Below the pieces are notes generated by a model that saw only the letters and a list, made by a program, of their open reading frames with translations, did not search any database and had not been told where the DNA came from. From positions 264,046,925-264,110,924 of the forward strand of contig NC_081415.1 in assembly GCF_030272615.1 (NCBI RefSeq): DNA of 64,000 bases, in the 5' to 3' direction. This DNA comes from Cryptomeria japonica. Its lineage: Eukaryota; Streptophyta; Pinopsida; Cupressales; Cupressaceae. Position numbers and translations under genes: made by a program. Below are positions 31,575-44,031 of the stretch, in pieces (position 1 is the first letter of the stretch; the number at the start of each line of letters is the position of its first letter).

Positions 31575-33035
31575 CAGTTGCCAAAGGATAGATGGTATTT
31601 AGAGGTTTGCCAGGCTATACGATCTCAGGAAACTTTAGAAGGGAAATATGTGGATTATTCCTTAGAGTCCGATGGTTTATTACACCATAGAGGGCACATC
31701 TATGTACCTTCTTCCGGGGGATTGCGGGAGTTCATTATCATAGAGGCTCATAGAGCTCCATATGCAGCACATCCCAGGGTCAAGAAGATGCATGCAGACT
31801 TGAGGGAATTATACCATTGGCCAGGAATGCGACAGCTTATTGCCGAGTTGGTAGCTCGATGCCTTGAGTGTTAGAGAGTCAAGGCAGAGCACCGCCATCC
31901 AGGTGGGTTGCTCCAATCTCATGCTATACCAGAGTGGAAGTGGGATACTATATCCATGGATTTCATCATTGGTCTCCCTATGTCATCTCGTCGCCATGAT
32001 GCCATCTTGGTGACGGTTGACAAGTTGACCAAAGTGGCCCACTTTTCACCAGTTCATACCACCTTCACAGCACCAGCAGTAGCACAGGTATTTTTGCGAG
32101 ACATTGTCAGACTTCATGGTGTTCCACGCAAGATCATTTTCAATAGGGATTCCCTCTTCATTTCTTCCTTTTGGAAGGCATTACAGGCAGCTATGGGTAC
32201 CAAGCTCAATTTCAGTACAGCCTATCATCCGGAAACGGATGGCCAGACAAAGAGAGTTAATCAGGTGTTAGAGGATATGCTTCGCATGTATGTCATGGAT
32301 CACCAGACCAGATGGGAAGAGTACCTTCCCTTAGTGGAGTTTGCCTATAACAATGGGCATCACACGTCCTTGGGAATGCCACCCTATCAGGCATTATATG
32401 GCAGACCTTGTAGGACACCATTGAGTTGGGACCGCATAGAGGATAGAGTTGCTATTGTTCCAGAGATAGTTCGAGATATGGAGCAACAGGTGGATTTGAT
32501 TAGGCAGCGTCTTAGAGAGGCATAGGATAGACAGAAGAAATATGCAGATGCAAAGAGGATAGATCATAGCTACTTGGTTGGGGACAGAGTCTTCTTGAGA
32601 GTGTGACCGCATAAGAGTCCAATCCGATATGGAAAGGGTTCTAAGCTCGCACCTCGATTTGTAGGACCATTTGAGATCCTTGAGAGGATAGGACCAGTTG
32701 CCTACCGTCTAGCATTGCCACCTAGCCTGTCACGCATCCACGATGTGTTTCATGTTTCAGTTTTGAGGAAGTATATTTATGATGAGTCTCATATTCTAGA
32801 TTGGGATGCCTTGCAGGTGGAGTTGAACGGGCAGCTAGCTTTGGAGCCCATTCACATTTTGGCACGCCAGACGCTGGGTCTTTGAGGTCGAGAGCTGGAC
32901 CAGGTTAGGGTCCAGTGGGATTGCTATGATGAGGTCACAGCCTCATGGGAGGATGCAGCACGTATGAGATCATAGTACCCCCACCTTTTTGATGAACTCC
33001 AGGAGGAAGTTCATGCCTAGAGGGGGAGGGTGTGA
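31575..33035 (+). pseudogene. pol: gypsy integrase and chromodomain-like tail, catalytic Glu replaced by Lys
   Basis: The HHCC zinc region is seen from HRAPYAAHPRVKKMH to the CLEC at 31863-31871, just before TAG 31872. The core has its first Asp in SMDFIIGLP and its second Asp in FNRDSLF (usually SDRD). The third catalytic residue is Lys at 32250-32252 in ETDGQTKRVNQ, where Glu is expected, so the DDE triad is broken. Further stops are TAG at 32523, 32973 and 33018 and TGA at 32604 and 32883. The tail VQWDCYDEVTASWED followed by QYPHLF-like residues (about 32910-32985) resembles a chromodomain. After 33018 the frame reads into the LTR and ends at TGA 33033-33035, probably the original stop. 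Confidence 0.9.
33019..33030 (+). other. Polypurine tract of gypsy element
   Basis: AGAGGGGGAGGG abuts the TG of the 3' LTR and overlaps the end of the pol frame. Confidence 0.88.
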
Positions 33036-34459
33036 GGCCCTACCCCGACGTAGTTTGACATTTTCAGTTATTTGCATATTGAGACTATTATAGATGCTTT
33101 ATTTTATGCTTTATGGATTTAGAACTTATATGATTCCATGATTTGGATCACATTGACATATGTTGATGCTTTATTTTATGCATGATGATTATAGAACTAT
33201 ATATGTTGCTAGAATAGAATTATTTTGAAATGGTGAATGTCATTATTGGAATTTCAAGACTTCATTTTTTATGATAGGAAAATGATGCTTATTTTATGAA
33301 TGGTTCAATTTTGAGAATTATGTTAATTGCTTATGTGGAGTCGAATTTGAATGAATGAGATATTGAATTGTTGTTGCCAAATGTATGAGTGTTTGATGTG
33401 CAATGAAATCCATGTATTTAATTATGTATAATTGTGATTATTTGGAATTACTAATGTGTTAATTGAGATGTGCAGGAAAATTATCCATGTGACCATGGAA
33501 TTTATATGGAGAACCAAACCTAGACCAATGTACGTTTGTTAAGCCAGGGGTTGTCTATTTGGAGAGACAACACCCCGTTTGTAATGTATTTTATTTGTGA
33601 AGTGTATGATGCTTGGGTGTTAAAATTAATTTTTATGTATTGTGTAATCCTACAAGAGACAAATTTCATGTGTGATTTTTATATTGTATTTTATTGTGTC
33701 ACTTGACACATGTGCTGATTAGTGTCATTGTTTTTGACTTGTCTCTTGGAGGGAGTTTTATTTCTACCAAAGCCATTCAAACATGAGTGTGGTCCCAAAT
33801 TTGCCTTGGGTAGGGAGTCTTGGGAGTGGTCAACTCATGTTTGACCCGTAGGTAAACTTCAGTTGGGTTTCTAAGGGGTTAAAAGGACTCCTAGGGTCAG
33901 TTTTAGGGCTTTTCCAAAGGTCCAAAGGGTATACCTATGGGTTAGGGGTATTTTGAAACATGTGACTACTCCCATGTGACTGTTTAGTCACCTCAAAAAG
34001 CGGTTTTTCCAAGGTGAGCGAAAATTCAACTTAGAAAGTTCCTCCTAGGATAGAAAACCTTCCCTTTTGATGTCAAACTCTCTTCCCCATCTTCTCTCAC
34101 CTTTTCCCTTTCCAGTTTTAGTAATGTGTAAAATTTTGGGAAGAGCAACCAATGGGAACTCTCACCTCACCCAAGGGGTTGGGAAGTGTGTGAGGAGCCT
34201 TCTTAGGCAAGGATTAGGGACTTCGTGAGTAATCACCCACTCTCCATTGTTGGAGATTATGCACTTGTTTGAAAAATTAGTTGTAGAATAGAATTCTTGG
34301 GGAAGATTGGTGAAAAGTTTGTGTGGATTTGGGCAGCTCATCCCCAACTAAATCTAACATACCTATTGGCAGAATAAGGTTGGTTTTGTTTCCTCTTATT
34401 TGTGTTGTTTATGTTGTTTTGTTGAAGGATAGAAATGCTTGTTGAAAGAGATGTGTTTA

Positions 34460-35445
34460 GGGTGAACTCACAAAGCTGGTTCCCACTTTTTGGTACATCC
34501 TGATTTTTGCTGAAATCATACATTTTTTGGAAAATATAATTATTTAAGCTTTAAGAGGTCCCATTTGAAGTAATTAATTGAAGAGAGTTAGATCAAAGGC
34601 TCTTAGATCAAAATTTCTTGGATAGAACCTCTCTACTTCTAAATCATACTTGCAATGGAGTCTCCTTTGAATCTATCAAATTTTGATAAAAAACCAATTT
34701 TACATTAGCTTTTGAGGGGTCGAATGAATTCATTTAGGAGTTTTGTTTTCTTGAGGATTTAGTCCTTATTATAAGCTTTCCAAATAGTATAATTTTTAAT
34801 ATATTTAATTTTATTAATATATTTTTATTTTATTTTTTATGAATGTAGGTTTTTCACCGAACATGAACTTCTTTGTTCAATGCATTGGGAAAAATAGCAA
34901 ACTAATTCAAAAAAATTCTGAAAAATATCTATGCCCTAGGTATTGATGTCTTCTTTCTAACAAAAAAAATAAAACTTAATTTTGATATATATAGAGCAAG
35001 TTATGTGTTCAAACGTACACCTATATCTAAATTATAATTAGTCGGACTTCAAAACTTAATAAAATAAAAAACATTCAACTATCAAACCAACTGCATGCCC
35101 TAGGTATTGATGTTACAAACCAAAATTTAAAAGAGATAAGTTTTTATCATTTATAGAAAAAAAATTATACGTTTCGGGATGCACATCACTCTTAAAAAAT
35201 GTTGTTTCCTGTAAAAAACTACTTTTGAGGGAGATGGAAAAATCAATAAAATTTTATTCAAAAAAAATTGAAAAAAATATATTTAGAATCTACAAAAAGG
35301 ATGTTACAAATCACTAGTTTACATCATCTTCAAATTCTTAACGATTTAAAAGTTATAGGTGTCGGAAAGTGAAGGTTTTTTGCAAAATGTTCATCTAAGT
35401 GTCAAAGTTGGTCAAAAAGTGGGAACCAGTATTGTGAGTTCACCC
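34460..35445. mobile_element. 986-bp MITE with 33-bp terminal inverted repeats
   Basis: The ends 34460-34492 and 35413-35445 are inverted repeats of 33 bases with two mismatches, starting GGGTGAACTCACAA. They are flanked by TTTA on both sides (34456-34459, 35446-35449), and the 5' LTR has the uninterrupted site at 25171. There is no transposase frame. The interior repeats the word TGCCCTAGGTATTGATGT (about 34929 and 35096). The superfamily is unsettled: TTTA, TTA or TT could be the duplicated target depending on where the repeat is cut. A DNA transposon derivative moved by a protein supplied elsewhere is the likely origin. Confidence 0.9.
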
Positions 35446-36998
35446 TTTATGTAAATTGTTGTAAAAAAAAATTAAAATGTAAGTTTTCATTTCTATGTTT
35501 TGTTTATGTGTTCTTGTTTTGGGAGTGTCCAAGATCTCCTACTCTTGGGGGAGTAGGATGGTCTTGGGGTGGAAGAAGTATGACAGCCTTGGGTGAGAGG
35601 CTCTCCTTAAGGAGAGTGATCTCAAGGGTGTCCTTTGTGACCCTTGCTGCATAGCCTTGTGTATGCATTTGGGGGTCATAAGGGGAGAAAATATGGCCTT
35701 GAGCCTTTGGGGGGCACAAGGTATGGAGATGTATCTTTGTTGTATTTTGTATTGCCATGAGGTGGCTTGAGTTGTAATTTTTGGCTTGCAATCTCCCCAA
35801 TGGTACTTGGTCCACTTCCACCTATGGAAAGATCATCACAAGATGTGGTGAAAATGTAGCTTGGGATGGGAAGATGCATGTTGAGTGTTTGCCCTATTTG
35901 TTGTGTTGTTTGCTTGTTTGTAACCCGTCTAGTGCTTGGTTCTCCAAGCTCGGGGGTGGCTTCTAGTAAGCCTAGGCTGGGAGGTGAGCTCTCCATGGTC
36001 AAGTTGTGCTTTCTTGCAGGTTGCTTGGGATGGGAAAGGAAGGAATAAAGAATGTTGTTGCTATTTAATGTTGTAGAAAAGTTTAAATGACAAATGTATT
36101 TTATATTGAAGTTTGTAAAGAAAAAAAAAAGAGCCATTGTTGTATTTATTTACCAAAAGAAAAGAAATGTATTCCTATTACCATGGAAAGGAAAATATTG
36201 TTGTTTTATTTCCAAAACCATTTGCATTCATATATACTTTGTATTTACATTTGCTAAAGAAATATATATTTTTCCCCTACTTGGTTAGTTTTGCAAAAGG
36301 AAGAGGAAATGAACTAGTTTGTATTTAAATCTTCAAAAAAAAAAAATGATGTTGTTGCATTTATGTTTATTTGGCAAATGAAAATTTATTTCTGTTTCTT
36401 CATGTTCATTTAGCTCTATTAATGTTGCTGTAAATAAAAGGAAACTGTCATTATTTTTCTATTTAATGCAGAAAACAAATCGTAAGATAGTAGCTTATTG
36501 AATCAAAAGGAAAGATTAGCATTTAGTTCTTAGATTTAATTTGATTACAAAAAGAATGGTTATATTTTAAGTTGCTAAGCATTGTAGATATTAGTTGCAG
36601 ATTGTTAGATCTTAAACAAAAAAAAATAGAATATTCAACATATGTTACTTCAACCGTATTTAGAAAATAAAAGAATATATTTTCCTCATTATCCAATCTG
36701 CAATAAGTATTAGAAAATTCTTTGCATGCATTTAAAAGATGCACAAGAATAATAACCTCCCAAGCTGGCCCAAATGAGCTATAAATGGTAATACACAGAT
36801 ATTTTGAAAATCTGTTTATAAAAAAAAAACAGTGATGTATTTGCAGTTTAAATAATAAAAAAAAAAAAGAGAAAATTAATCATCTTGTTAAATAAGTCAT
36901 TCATATATATATATATATATATATTTGTATATATCAGTTATTCTTTATATGTGAAAATCTGCCGATCTCAAAATAAAACTATATATACTTCTTACCTT

Positions 36999-37050
<52 letters not shown>

Positions 37051-37149
37051 AAATTTAAAAAAAATAAAGTATTTCGCATGTTAATCTACCAGAAAAGAGA
37101 GGTTTTTTTTTTTAAATTTTTTTTGGATTGCATGTAGGGGGGACCGCAG

Positions 37150-37340
37150 CCTTGGGTGGCGGCGCCCACAGTCTGCGGGAACCCGCAGCTGTGGGCGGCG
37201 CCGTCCAGATGCTGCGGAACCCGCAGCTGTGGGTGGCAACGTCCACAGACTGCAGAAACCGCAAACTGTGGGCGGTGCTGTCCGTAGCCTGCGGGTGCCG
37301 CAGACGGTGGGTGGCACTGTCCGCAGCCTGCGGTACCCTG
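37150..37340. repeat. GC-rich minisatellite in 3' LTR
   Basis: Counterpart of 26937-27120 with the same 38-40 bp units and more changes of the type G to A and C to T. Confidence 0.83.
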
Positions 37341-38192
37341 CGTTGTCTCCTCCCACGCCCACCGACAATAAAAAAACCCCTTCCCCGCTCGGCTCTCTTC
37401 TTTCCTCCACCATGAAACAGTCCAGTCGGTCCTGCATGCTGCCGAGAACAAAAAAAAGGGCCCCGCTCCCTCCTTCGGCTGCGTCCACACCTACACACAC
37501 ACACACAAAATAAAATAAAATAAAAGAAGTTACACACACACAAAATACTCAAAAACAAAAGATAATAGAAGTTAACATATTTGCCCTAACCCTAGTTTCG
37601 GGTTAGGGCAAGCACACTTAGATTTTAACATAAGAGATGAATGTGTGTGGGAATGGTTTAAAAAGGGGTTAATAGTTAAAATAAAATAAAACATAGTTAT
37701 TTGTAAAATAAGGATTATTCTTTTAAATTTAAACGTTAGGTAGGATAAACCCTTGGGTAAACATAGCGATTCATGTAGTGCCCTTGGTCCATTTATCTTG
37801 AAATTTATTAGACACTTCTTCATTAATGAATATTTTATTTAGTGGGTTAATTTAATCAAAGAGTTAGGGGAAATTAAATTTAGACCCTAGGTAGTTAAAG
37901 AACTATAAGGGATTATTGATCAACTAAATTAAAGATCATGTATTACGTTTGAGATTAATTTCTAAGGGAAAAATTAATTATTTAATAATGGAGATTAGTG
38001 ATAACTTTTTGGAGAAATATTAGCTCGCTTACAACTTAGAAAATTTTATCGCCCAATTAATTTAATTGTTTGATTCATTCAAAACATAGTTAAGACCAAA
38101 CTAGTTGCATTATTTTATTTAAGTTAATCGTACTTAGATGAGTATTTAAAAAAAAAATTATTCCGTCCGTGCCCAAAAGTTTGGGCATGACA

Positions 38193-38197
38193 GAATA
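38193..38197. repeat. Target-site duplication GAATA, right copy (gypsy)
   Basis: Exact repeat of 23752-23756. Confidence 0.92.
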
Positions 38198-39931
38198 GGC
38201 TCGCAACCAAGAATGAAAGAAAATAATTCCCAACAAGTTCTAGTTAGGTTTCCTCTGTAATACATTTGTATATGAATGCCCTCTCTTGTTCCTTAAATGA
38301 AGCAATCTTTTTCAAATTGTCTGTAGACAAAATTAGACTAAGTTTATTTTACCAATATGCCATTAAATCTTTTCAACTATTATACCTATTTACATCAGCC
38401 AACCTTAAATCACACACACTAAGCAACATATTAAGCCTAGAGAGTGTTAGTCAACTCTGATTGTTTAACGCTTTTAAGCTTAGAAGTGTATTCTTAGAGT
38501 GATCATATAGCAACATATTAAACTTACAAAATATTAGTCAACTCTGAATGTTTAACACTTTTAAACTTAAAAATAAAACTTAATGTGTGATGTTTAAACC
38601 CCATTTACATCATCGAATCGCCATTGCCTGTAAAACTCTTTACCTACCTAACTCGTTGTAGCTGTACCTAACTCATTGTGCACAGCTAGGAAATAGTAAG
38701 CAGTCTGCTGGATAATTCACAACAACCTGATTAACCATGATCGTTTATTTGTTTGTAGTTTCTGGTACTAGTGAAATATAATTAGAATTATAATCCCTGC
38801 CCCCCCCCCCCCCCCCCTTGTTTTTTGTTTGTTTATAATCCATATCCAAATGCATTGATTTATACCTTCAAGGTGCAGGTAAAGAAGGTAGTCTTAAGGC
38901 TATTATGTCTAGAAATCAATACAATCTTGAGTCACAACTATTCCCCTTAGGGTTAGAATGAAATTATCAAATGGTAGATCGATTATGTTTGACAGTTACA
39001 AGTGTCATTAAATTCTGTAATTGAGCTGAACCAGAAATATTAGAAATGATTCTATTGTTTTATTTACAGTAGTTAGAATAAATAATTTTGCTTTGATTTT
39101 GAATTGGTCATCAGCAGCTCATAAATATACATAGCATAAAGATTCTTCTCCTTTGTTGATCTTTAAATCAAAGAAATATGCTTAAGTTTATGTGTGAGAT
39201 ATATTTAGGAGAATATAGCAGTTAGATGCATAGAGGGGTTAACAATGTTGTTACTTTGTTGAACATTTTATGACTAGGTAACAAAAGAAAGAAATGTTTT
39301 TATCTTTTAAATGTTATTTAAGCAAAGTTATGACAATTTTATATATATATATAGTTAGTTAGTTTATTATTAATATTTGTAGTAGGCAATATTATTGTAT
39401 TCAATCAAAATGATTATATTTTTGGTTTTTAAAATAAACTTGATTTATATAAAGTTGAGATTTATATGATTAGTTGAAAATAATTGGTGTTATAGAAATA
39501 AATTTATAGGAATGATAGATTTTATAGACTTTTTTCGATTTTTATATATATTAAAAAAATGTAATTTGTAATATTCTAACAATGTCTATGTCATATGTAC
39601 CACCAATCATAAGTATATTGTGATTCTCAATAAATGGTTAAGTAGGTAAAATATCAAGATCACTTACTTGATATAATTCACCTTCCTCAAGTATGATTAA
39701 TTCTTGAATGTATGTGGATAGTCTATATTGAATAACATCTAAGTAAATCCTAATAGGTCCATCCAAGCATTTTTTTATATTGCATATAAGGAGAAAACCG
39801 ATACAAAAAAAATTGTCATTTCCAGTAACCAACTAACTACAGTTGAGTGTATATATGGATCGCATATCCAGAAAACTATAGAAGACTATAAACAAAACTA
39901 CACAGGATTATGCATATATCTGCTATATGTA
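38198..39931. other. AT-rich DNA without recognised gene
   Basis: About 1.7 kb. Words such as CAACATATTAA and GTTAGTCAACTCTGA recur at about 38422-38460 and 38510-38550, a weak local duplication of about 90-bp spacing. A run of 18 C lies at 38800-38817. The right part (about 39530-39931) may be the 3' UTR of the neighbouring minus-strand LINE, but I cannot fix its tail. Confidence 0.55.
38800..38817. repeat. Poly-C run of 18
   Basis: An uninterrupted run of C followed by a T/G-rich run. Long C runs are rare in this AT-rich DNA and also prone to length errors in sequencing. Confidence 0.85.
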
Positions 39932-42900
39932 CTATCCAAATCACATGGGTAATGGAATGTCGAAGCCAGATCACATCTGATCATGGCCTTGAAAGGCCTC
40001 CATCCAGGTCGTCCACCCCAGAGGGCCTTCCATCCACACGACCAACTTACCCTCAAGTAATTGACTAAGCATCTGAATGTGATCCTTCATTAGGTCTTTG
40101 ATTTTCCCAATCTCTAATCCAAGACTCTCTATTGCTAAATCAACAGACTGTTGTTCCCCTGTGGCTTGCCTCCACTTGTACCCATTCTCCATCTCATGTA
40201 AGAACATCTTGGCATGTCCATCCTTAATGAACCCGAGGAATTTGTTCTTCTCAATGTTCATCGTAACAAATACCTGCAGAAAAATGCGATGAAGAGTGAG
40301 TCCACGAAATGACTTAGTAAGGGCCCTAGCTATACCTTGGAACTTATCTTCATTTCTAATTTTCCATATATACCATTAAATTTCAATGGAAAGAATATGC
40401 CAAAATAGGTTGGTATCCTTTTTCAAGCCCTTAATATACCTAGTGAGAACATCTAGAATAGGAATTTGATTACGAATAGAGATACCAAACAACTACCAAA
40501 TTTCTCTAGCAATATTACACTAAAAGAAAATGTGCCTAACAGACTCAAGTACTTTACACACGTTGCAGATATCACTATTACTATGATCTTTTCTAAATGG
40601 CAGTCTGTTAATAATCACCAACCATTTAAAACTTTTTTTCTTGGGTGTAATAGGGCTGCTCCATAGTCGTGAGAATATCTTCTACCACTGTTTCATAGAG
40701 AGGTCTGCAAACCAAAGATTGTTAGCATACATTATAATAGATTCATCATATGTTAGGGTATTATAAACATTAATAACTTTGACATTCGACACAAAAAATA
40801 TTATTATTCCACATAAGATTAGTACAATTTTCATTAATAATCTTACAGTTCTTGGGCAACTGCGGGTCTGAACAAGCATGTTTCACCATATTGTAGGTTC
40901 TCTTTTGGGAATTCTGCTGATCATATCTAACTCTAAGGGTATCCCAGCTAATAAGCCTATCGTTCTCAATAATGTCTTTAAAGCAGCGAATGCCTTTAAT
41001 GGCCCAAGATTTAGCAAAGCACCCTTGTGTAAGCATGAGAGGTTTAGATGAATGGAGAAGGTTCCACCAGATAGACCTTTCCCCATGGATGTGGTCATTG
41101 TTGTTGGCCCTAGTGTTGGTGATGAAAGGTCTAATAGTTTCCTAGGCTTTCCAAATAGACTTAAAGACAATCGAACCTTGCACTGAGACTGCAAAACCTC
41201 TAGCCACTAGGTCACAAAAGGGTAGAGATTTCCAGGATTTAGCCTTCTTAGGAAACACTCTCATTATGTTGTTTCTTACTAGAATTTTTCATGGTTCACT
41301 ACCATCAAAAGCCTAGAAGATCCATTTTGCAGCAAGGGAAACCCCTTGTGTTCTCAAGTCTTTTAACCCGAGCCCTCCCAGACTCTTCTCTATGTGGCAC
41401 CACCCCCACTTAACAAAGTGTATCTTTTAATTTCCTTTCTCGTCAGACCATAGAAAGTTCCTAATAGATTTTTGTATTTCCAAGATTTGATAGTTGGAGA
41501 AAAACCACACAGAGGAATAGTAAATGTTGTATGAGGATATAATTTTTTGACAAACTTGCACTTTACCAACAAGCGAAAGATACCTATTATTCCATTTATT
41601 GAGCTTCTTTTCAATTTTACCTCTAACCCATATCCACATCTCCTTGAGAGAGGGGGAGATGGTGAAGGGTATCCCCAAGTATCTAACAATCTTATTAGCC
41701 CCCCCCATTGGATTCCAAATTGGTGTAACCAATCCGAAGGCTCCTCCTTCCACCTAAGCCGGGTAGATTTAGCCTGAGAGATTTTTGCCCCTGAAATGTC
41801 ACCTAAGAACTTAATTTTGCACTCCATGGCTTCCATGTTTTGCTTGGTGATTTCTACAAAAATTTTAGTGTCATCAACAAATTGGGTATTAATCAGTTCA
41901 GACCCATCAGGAAGCTTAACACCTCCTATTTTAGGGGATATGGCGCAATCTCTTAAAATATAGTACATGACATCATAAACTATAACAAATAGTGTAGGGG
42001 CAAGAGGGAAACCATGTCTAATAGACCTATTGAGCTTAATAACCCAAGAGAGAGATCCATTAATCTCTACCTAAGCATACACATCTTTAAGGAGAATCTT
42101 CACCCATTTACAAAATTCCACAAGAAATCCAAAGGCTTATAACATCATCAAAATAAACTCCCGTTCAACCCTGTCATAGGCCTTCTCAAAATCTAAAAGA
42201 AACATGGCCACATTATGTCCTGATACATTTGCCCAGCCCATCGCCTCCTAGCTGGTGATTAGGTTTTCCAGTATGAATCTTCCCTTTATGAACCCTGTTT
42301 GAGTGGTACATATGAATTTGGGTAGCACATTCTCTAACCTGAGTGCAAGAGCCTTGGCCCGAATTTTATAGGGCACGTTGAGGAGAGTAATGGGTCTCCA
42401 ATTTTTTATAAGTGACTTGTCCCCTTCTTTGGGTAATAGCTTAATAGTCCCTTTATTGATAAATTCTCCTAGAGAGCCACTCTCATAAGCCTCTGAATAT
42501 AGTTCATGGAGGTCTTGGCAAATCCACTCCTCATTAGCTTCATAAAATTCAACAGGCAGTCCATCCGGGCCTAGAGTCTTGTCATTGTTCAGGTTTCTAA
42601 TGGCATTTTTTAGCTCACCCACAGAGATAGTTTCCCTCAATGCTTGTGCATCCTCCACTGTAATCCTATTGGGAATAATTGTTCTGCATTTCTCTCTGGC
42701 TTCCTGTGATTCAAGGGAATCTTCTGAGGAGAAGAGTCCTCTATAAAATAGGCAAAAGGCCTCTTTAATTTATTCTAATTCCACTGCCTCTTTGTTGTCT
42801 ACCGAAATCATATCAATATTTTCTCTAGATTGTTTCTGCTTGAGCATATTGAAAAACAATTTAGACCCTTTGTCGCTGAATTTCATCCATTGACTTTGGG

Positions 42901-44014
42901 CCCTGATCATTGCACCTCTAATCTTAACATGTTGATTCTTCCTCAGAGCATCCCTCACCTGAGCAACTTTGTCTGATAATTCTACTTTTCTCGGGCTATT
43001 TTGGAAATCTACCTCGCATCGGTGCATTTCATCAGAAAGTGTTTTCTCTAGTGACCTATAATCTTTAGCTTTTTTCTGCCCAATAGTCTAGAGTAGTGTC
43101 TGCCAACTCTTAACATTTTGGTTCCATCTATTTACATGAGATTTCAATTCCTTATTTCTTTTGTTGAGAAATCTAATAATTTTTATGGTGACCAACACTT
43201 CCGGATCCTTGAGGAGATGGGTGTTGAGGATGAATTTATCTCCTTCTTTCCCTTGCTTTTGTAGAGTGTCTCTGAGTCTAATTAGGGAAATCATAGGGTG
43301 ATGGTTCGAGAGTGAAACCGGCCATACTATCACAATATTACCCTGATTATCCAGTGTAAAGGAGAATTGTTCTCTATCAACATAAAACCTATCTAGTCTA
43401 AAATAAATTCTATGTTTTCCTCTCTGGTAATTGCACCAAGTGAACCAAATTCCTTTTGCATCCTTCTTGTTACCAAGTAGGGGGTCAAAGAGTTTCCTAC
43501 AATTCTTCATTCTTTCCCAATGAAGTTTCTCCACTCATTTCCATTCCATAGGTACACCACCACATTTGTCCTCATGACTTTCAATCATGTTGAAGTCTCC
43601 CCCAATAATCCACAGAATATTAGGGAGGGAGGCAATCCAATCCCATAATTCAGTCCTTTCCCTATAGTCATTGACAACATATATTGAGCACATGCCAATG
43701 GTATTTTTGTTAATGTCCAGTGAGGCCTACACTGCTCTATTACATGGTGAGCACCCTTGGTTAACAATGTGATCTTTCCATTTAGAGTTGATGAGAAGCC
43801 CAACTCCCCCTCTTCCTTTATCATGGTTTGAACAAATCTTAATAGAGTCTTTCCAGATGAATTCTAGATTGACCTTCAAGGTAAATTTGACCACTTTTAA
43901 TTCTTGTAACATGACAATATCCGCATCCTTGTGCTAATTAAAAAACTTCCTAACTATCTTCTTCCTATCTGGTGACTCTAGACCTCTAATATTCCATGAG
44001 ATGCACTTCATCAT
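39932..44014 (-). pseudogene. LINE 1 ORF2: endonuclease, reverse transcriptase, zf-RVT
   Basis: ATG 44014-44012 starts MMKCISWNIRGLESPDRK, the usual L1 endonuclease N-terminus. Other endonuclease motifs are VMLQELK, GGDFNM and RLDRFYV, but the catalytic SDH is SNH (about 43300), so nicking is lost. RT motifs include DKTLGPDGLPVEFY (about 42570), KNWRPITLLN, LLDFEKAYDRV and FVDDTKIF (about 41870; usually FADD). Stops are mostly TAG at Gln positions, for example in NLITSQ (42248) and after KTLL (43088). A frame change lies near 41753. The zf-RVT segment (PKKKSFKWLVII...CNVC...HIFF) is at about 40480-40660. The reading ends at TAG 39934-39932. About 1,360 codons, normal for the family. Confidence 0.85.
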
Positions 44015-44031
44015 AACTATATGAGAGTTCT

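Larger units (their letters stand above)
23757..38192 (+). mobile_element. Complete Ty3/gypsy chromovirus-like retrotransposon with very long LTRs
   Basis: The element is 14.4 kb with LTRs of 4.3 and 5.2 kb, a tRNA-Met primer site, a single gag-pol frame in gypsy order (gag, protease, RT, RNase H, integrase, chromodomain-like tail), a purine tract and a perfect 5-bp target duplication. The C-terminal chromodomain-like stretch and the long LTRs point to the chromoviruses, probably the Tekay/Del group. That lineage call is inference. It is inactivated by 18 in-frame stops but has no frameshift. A MITE sits in the right LTR. Confidence 0.93.
33031..38192 (+). repeat. 3' LTR of gypsy element, carrying a MITE
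   Basis: 5162 bases from TGTGAGGCCC to GGGCATGACA. Without the MITE and its duplicated target it is about 4172 bases and closely matches the 5' LTR. It has its own small changes: a short duplication near 33960 and loss of about 115 bases at about 37692. Confidence 0.92.

Noticed and set aside
38800-38817. Poly-C run as a functional element
   Set aside because: Could be a simple slippage product or a length error; nothing around it supports a function.
39531-39800. Poly-A end of LINE 1
   Set aside because: Several short A-rich or T-rich runs compete and no target duplication can be matched, so I left the end open.
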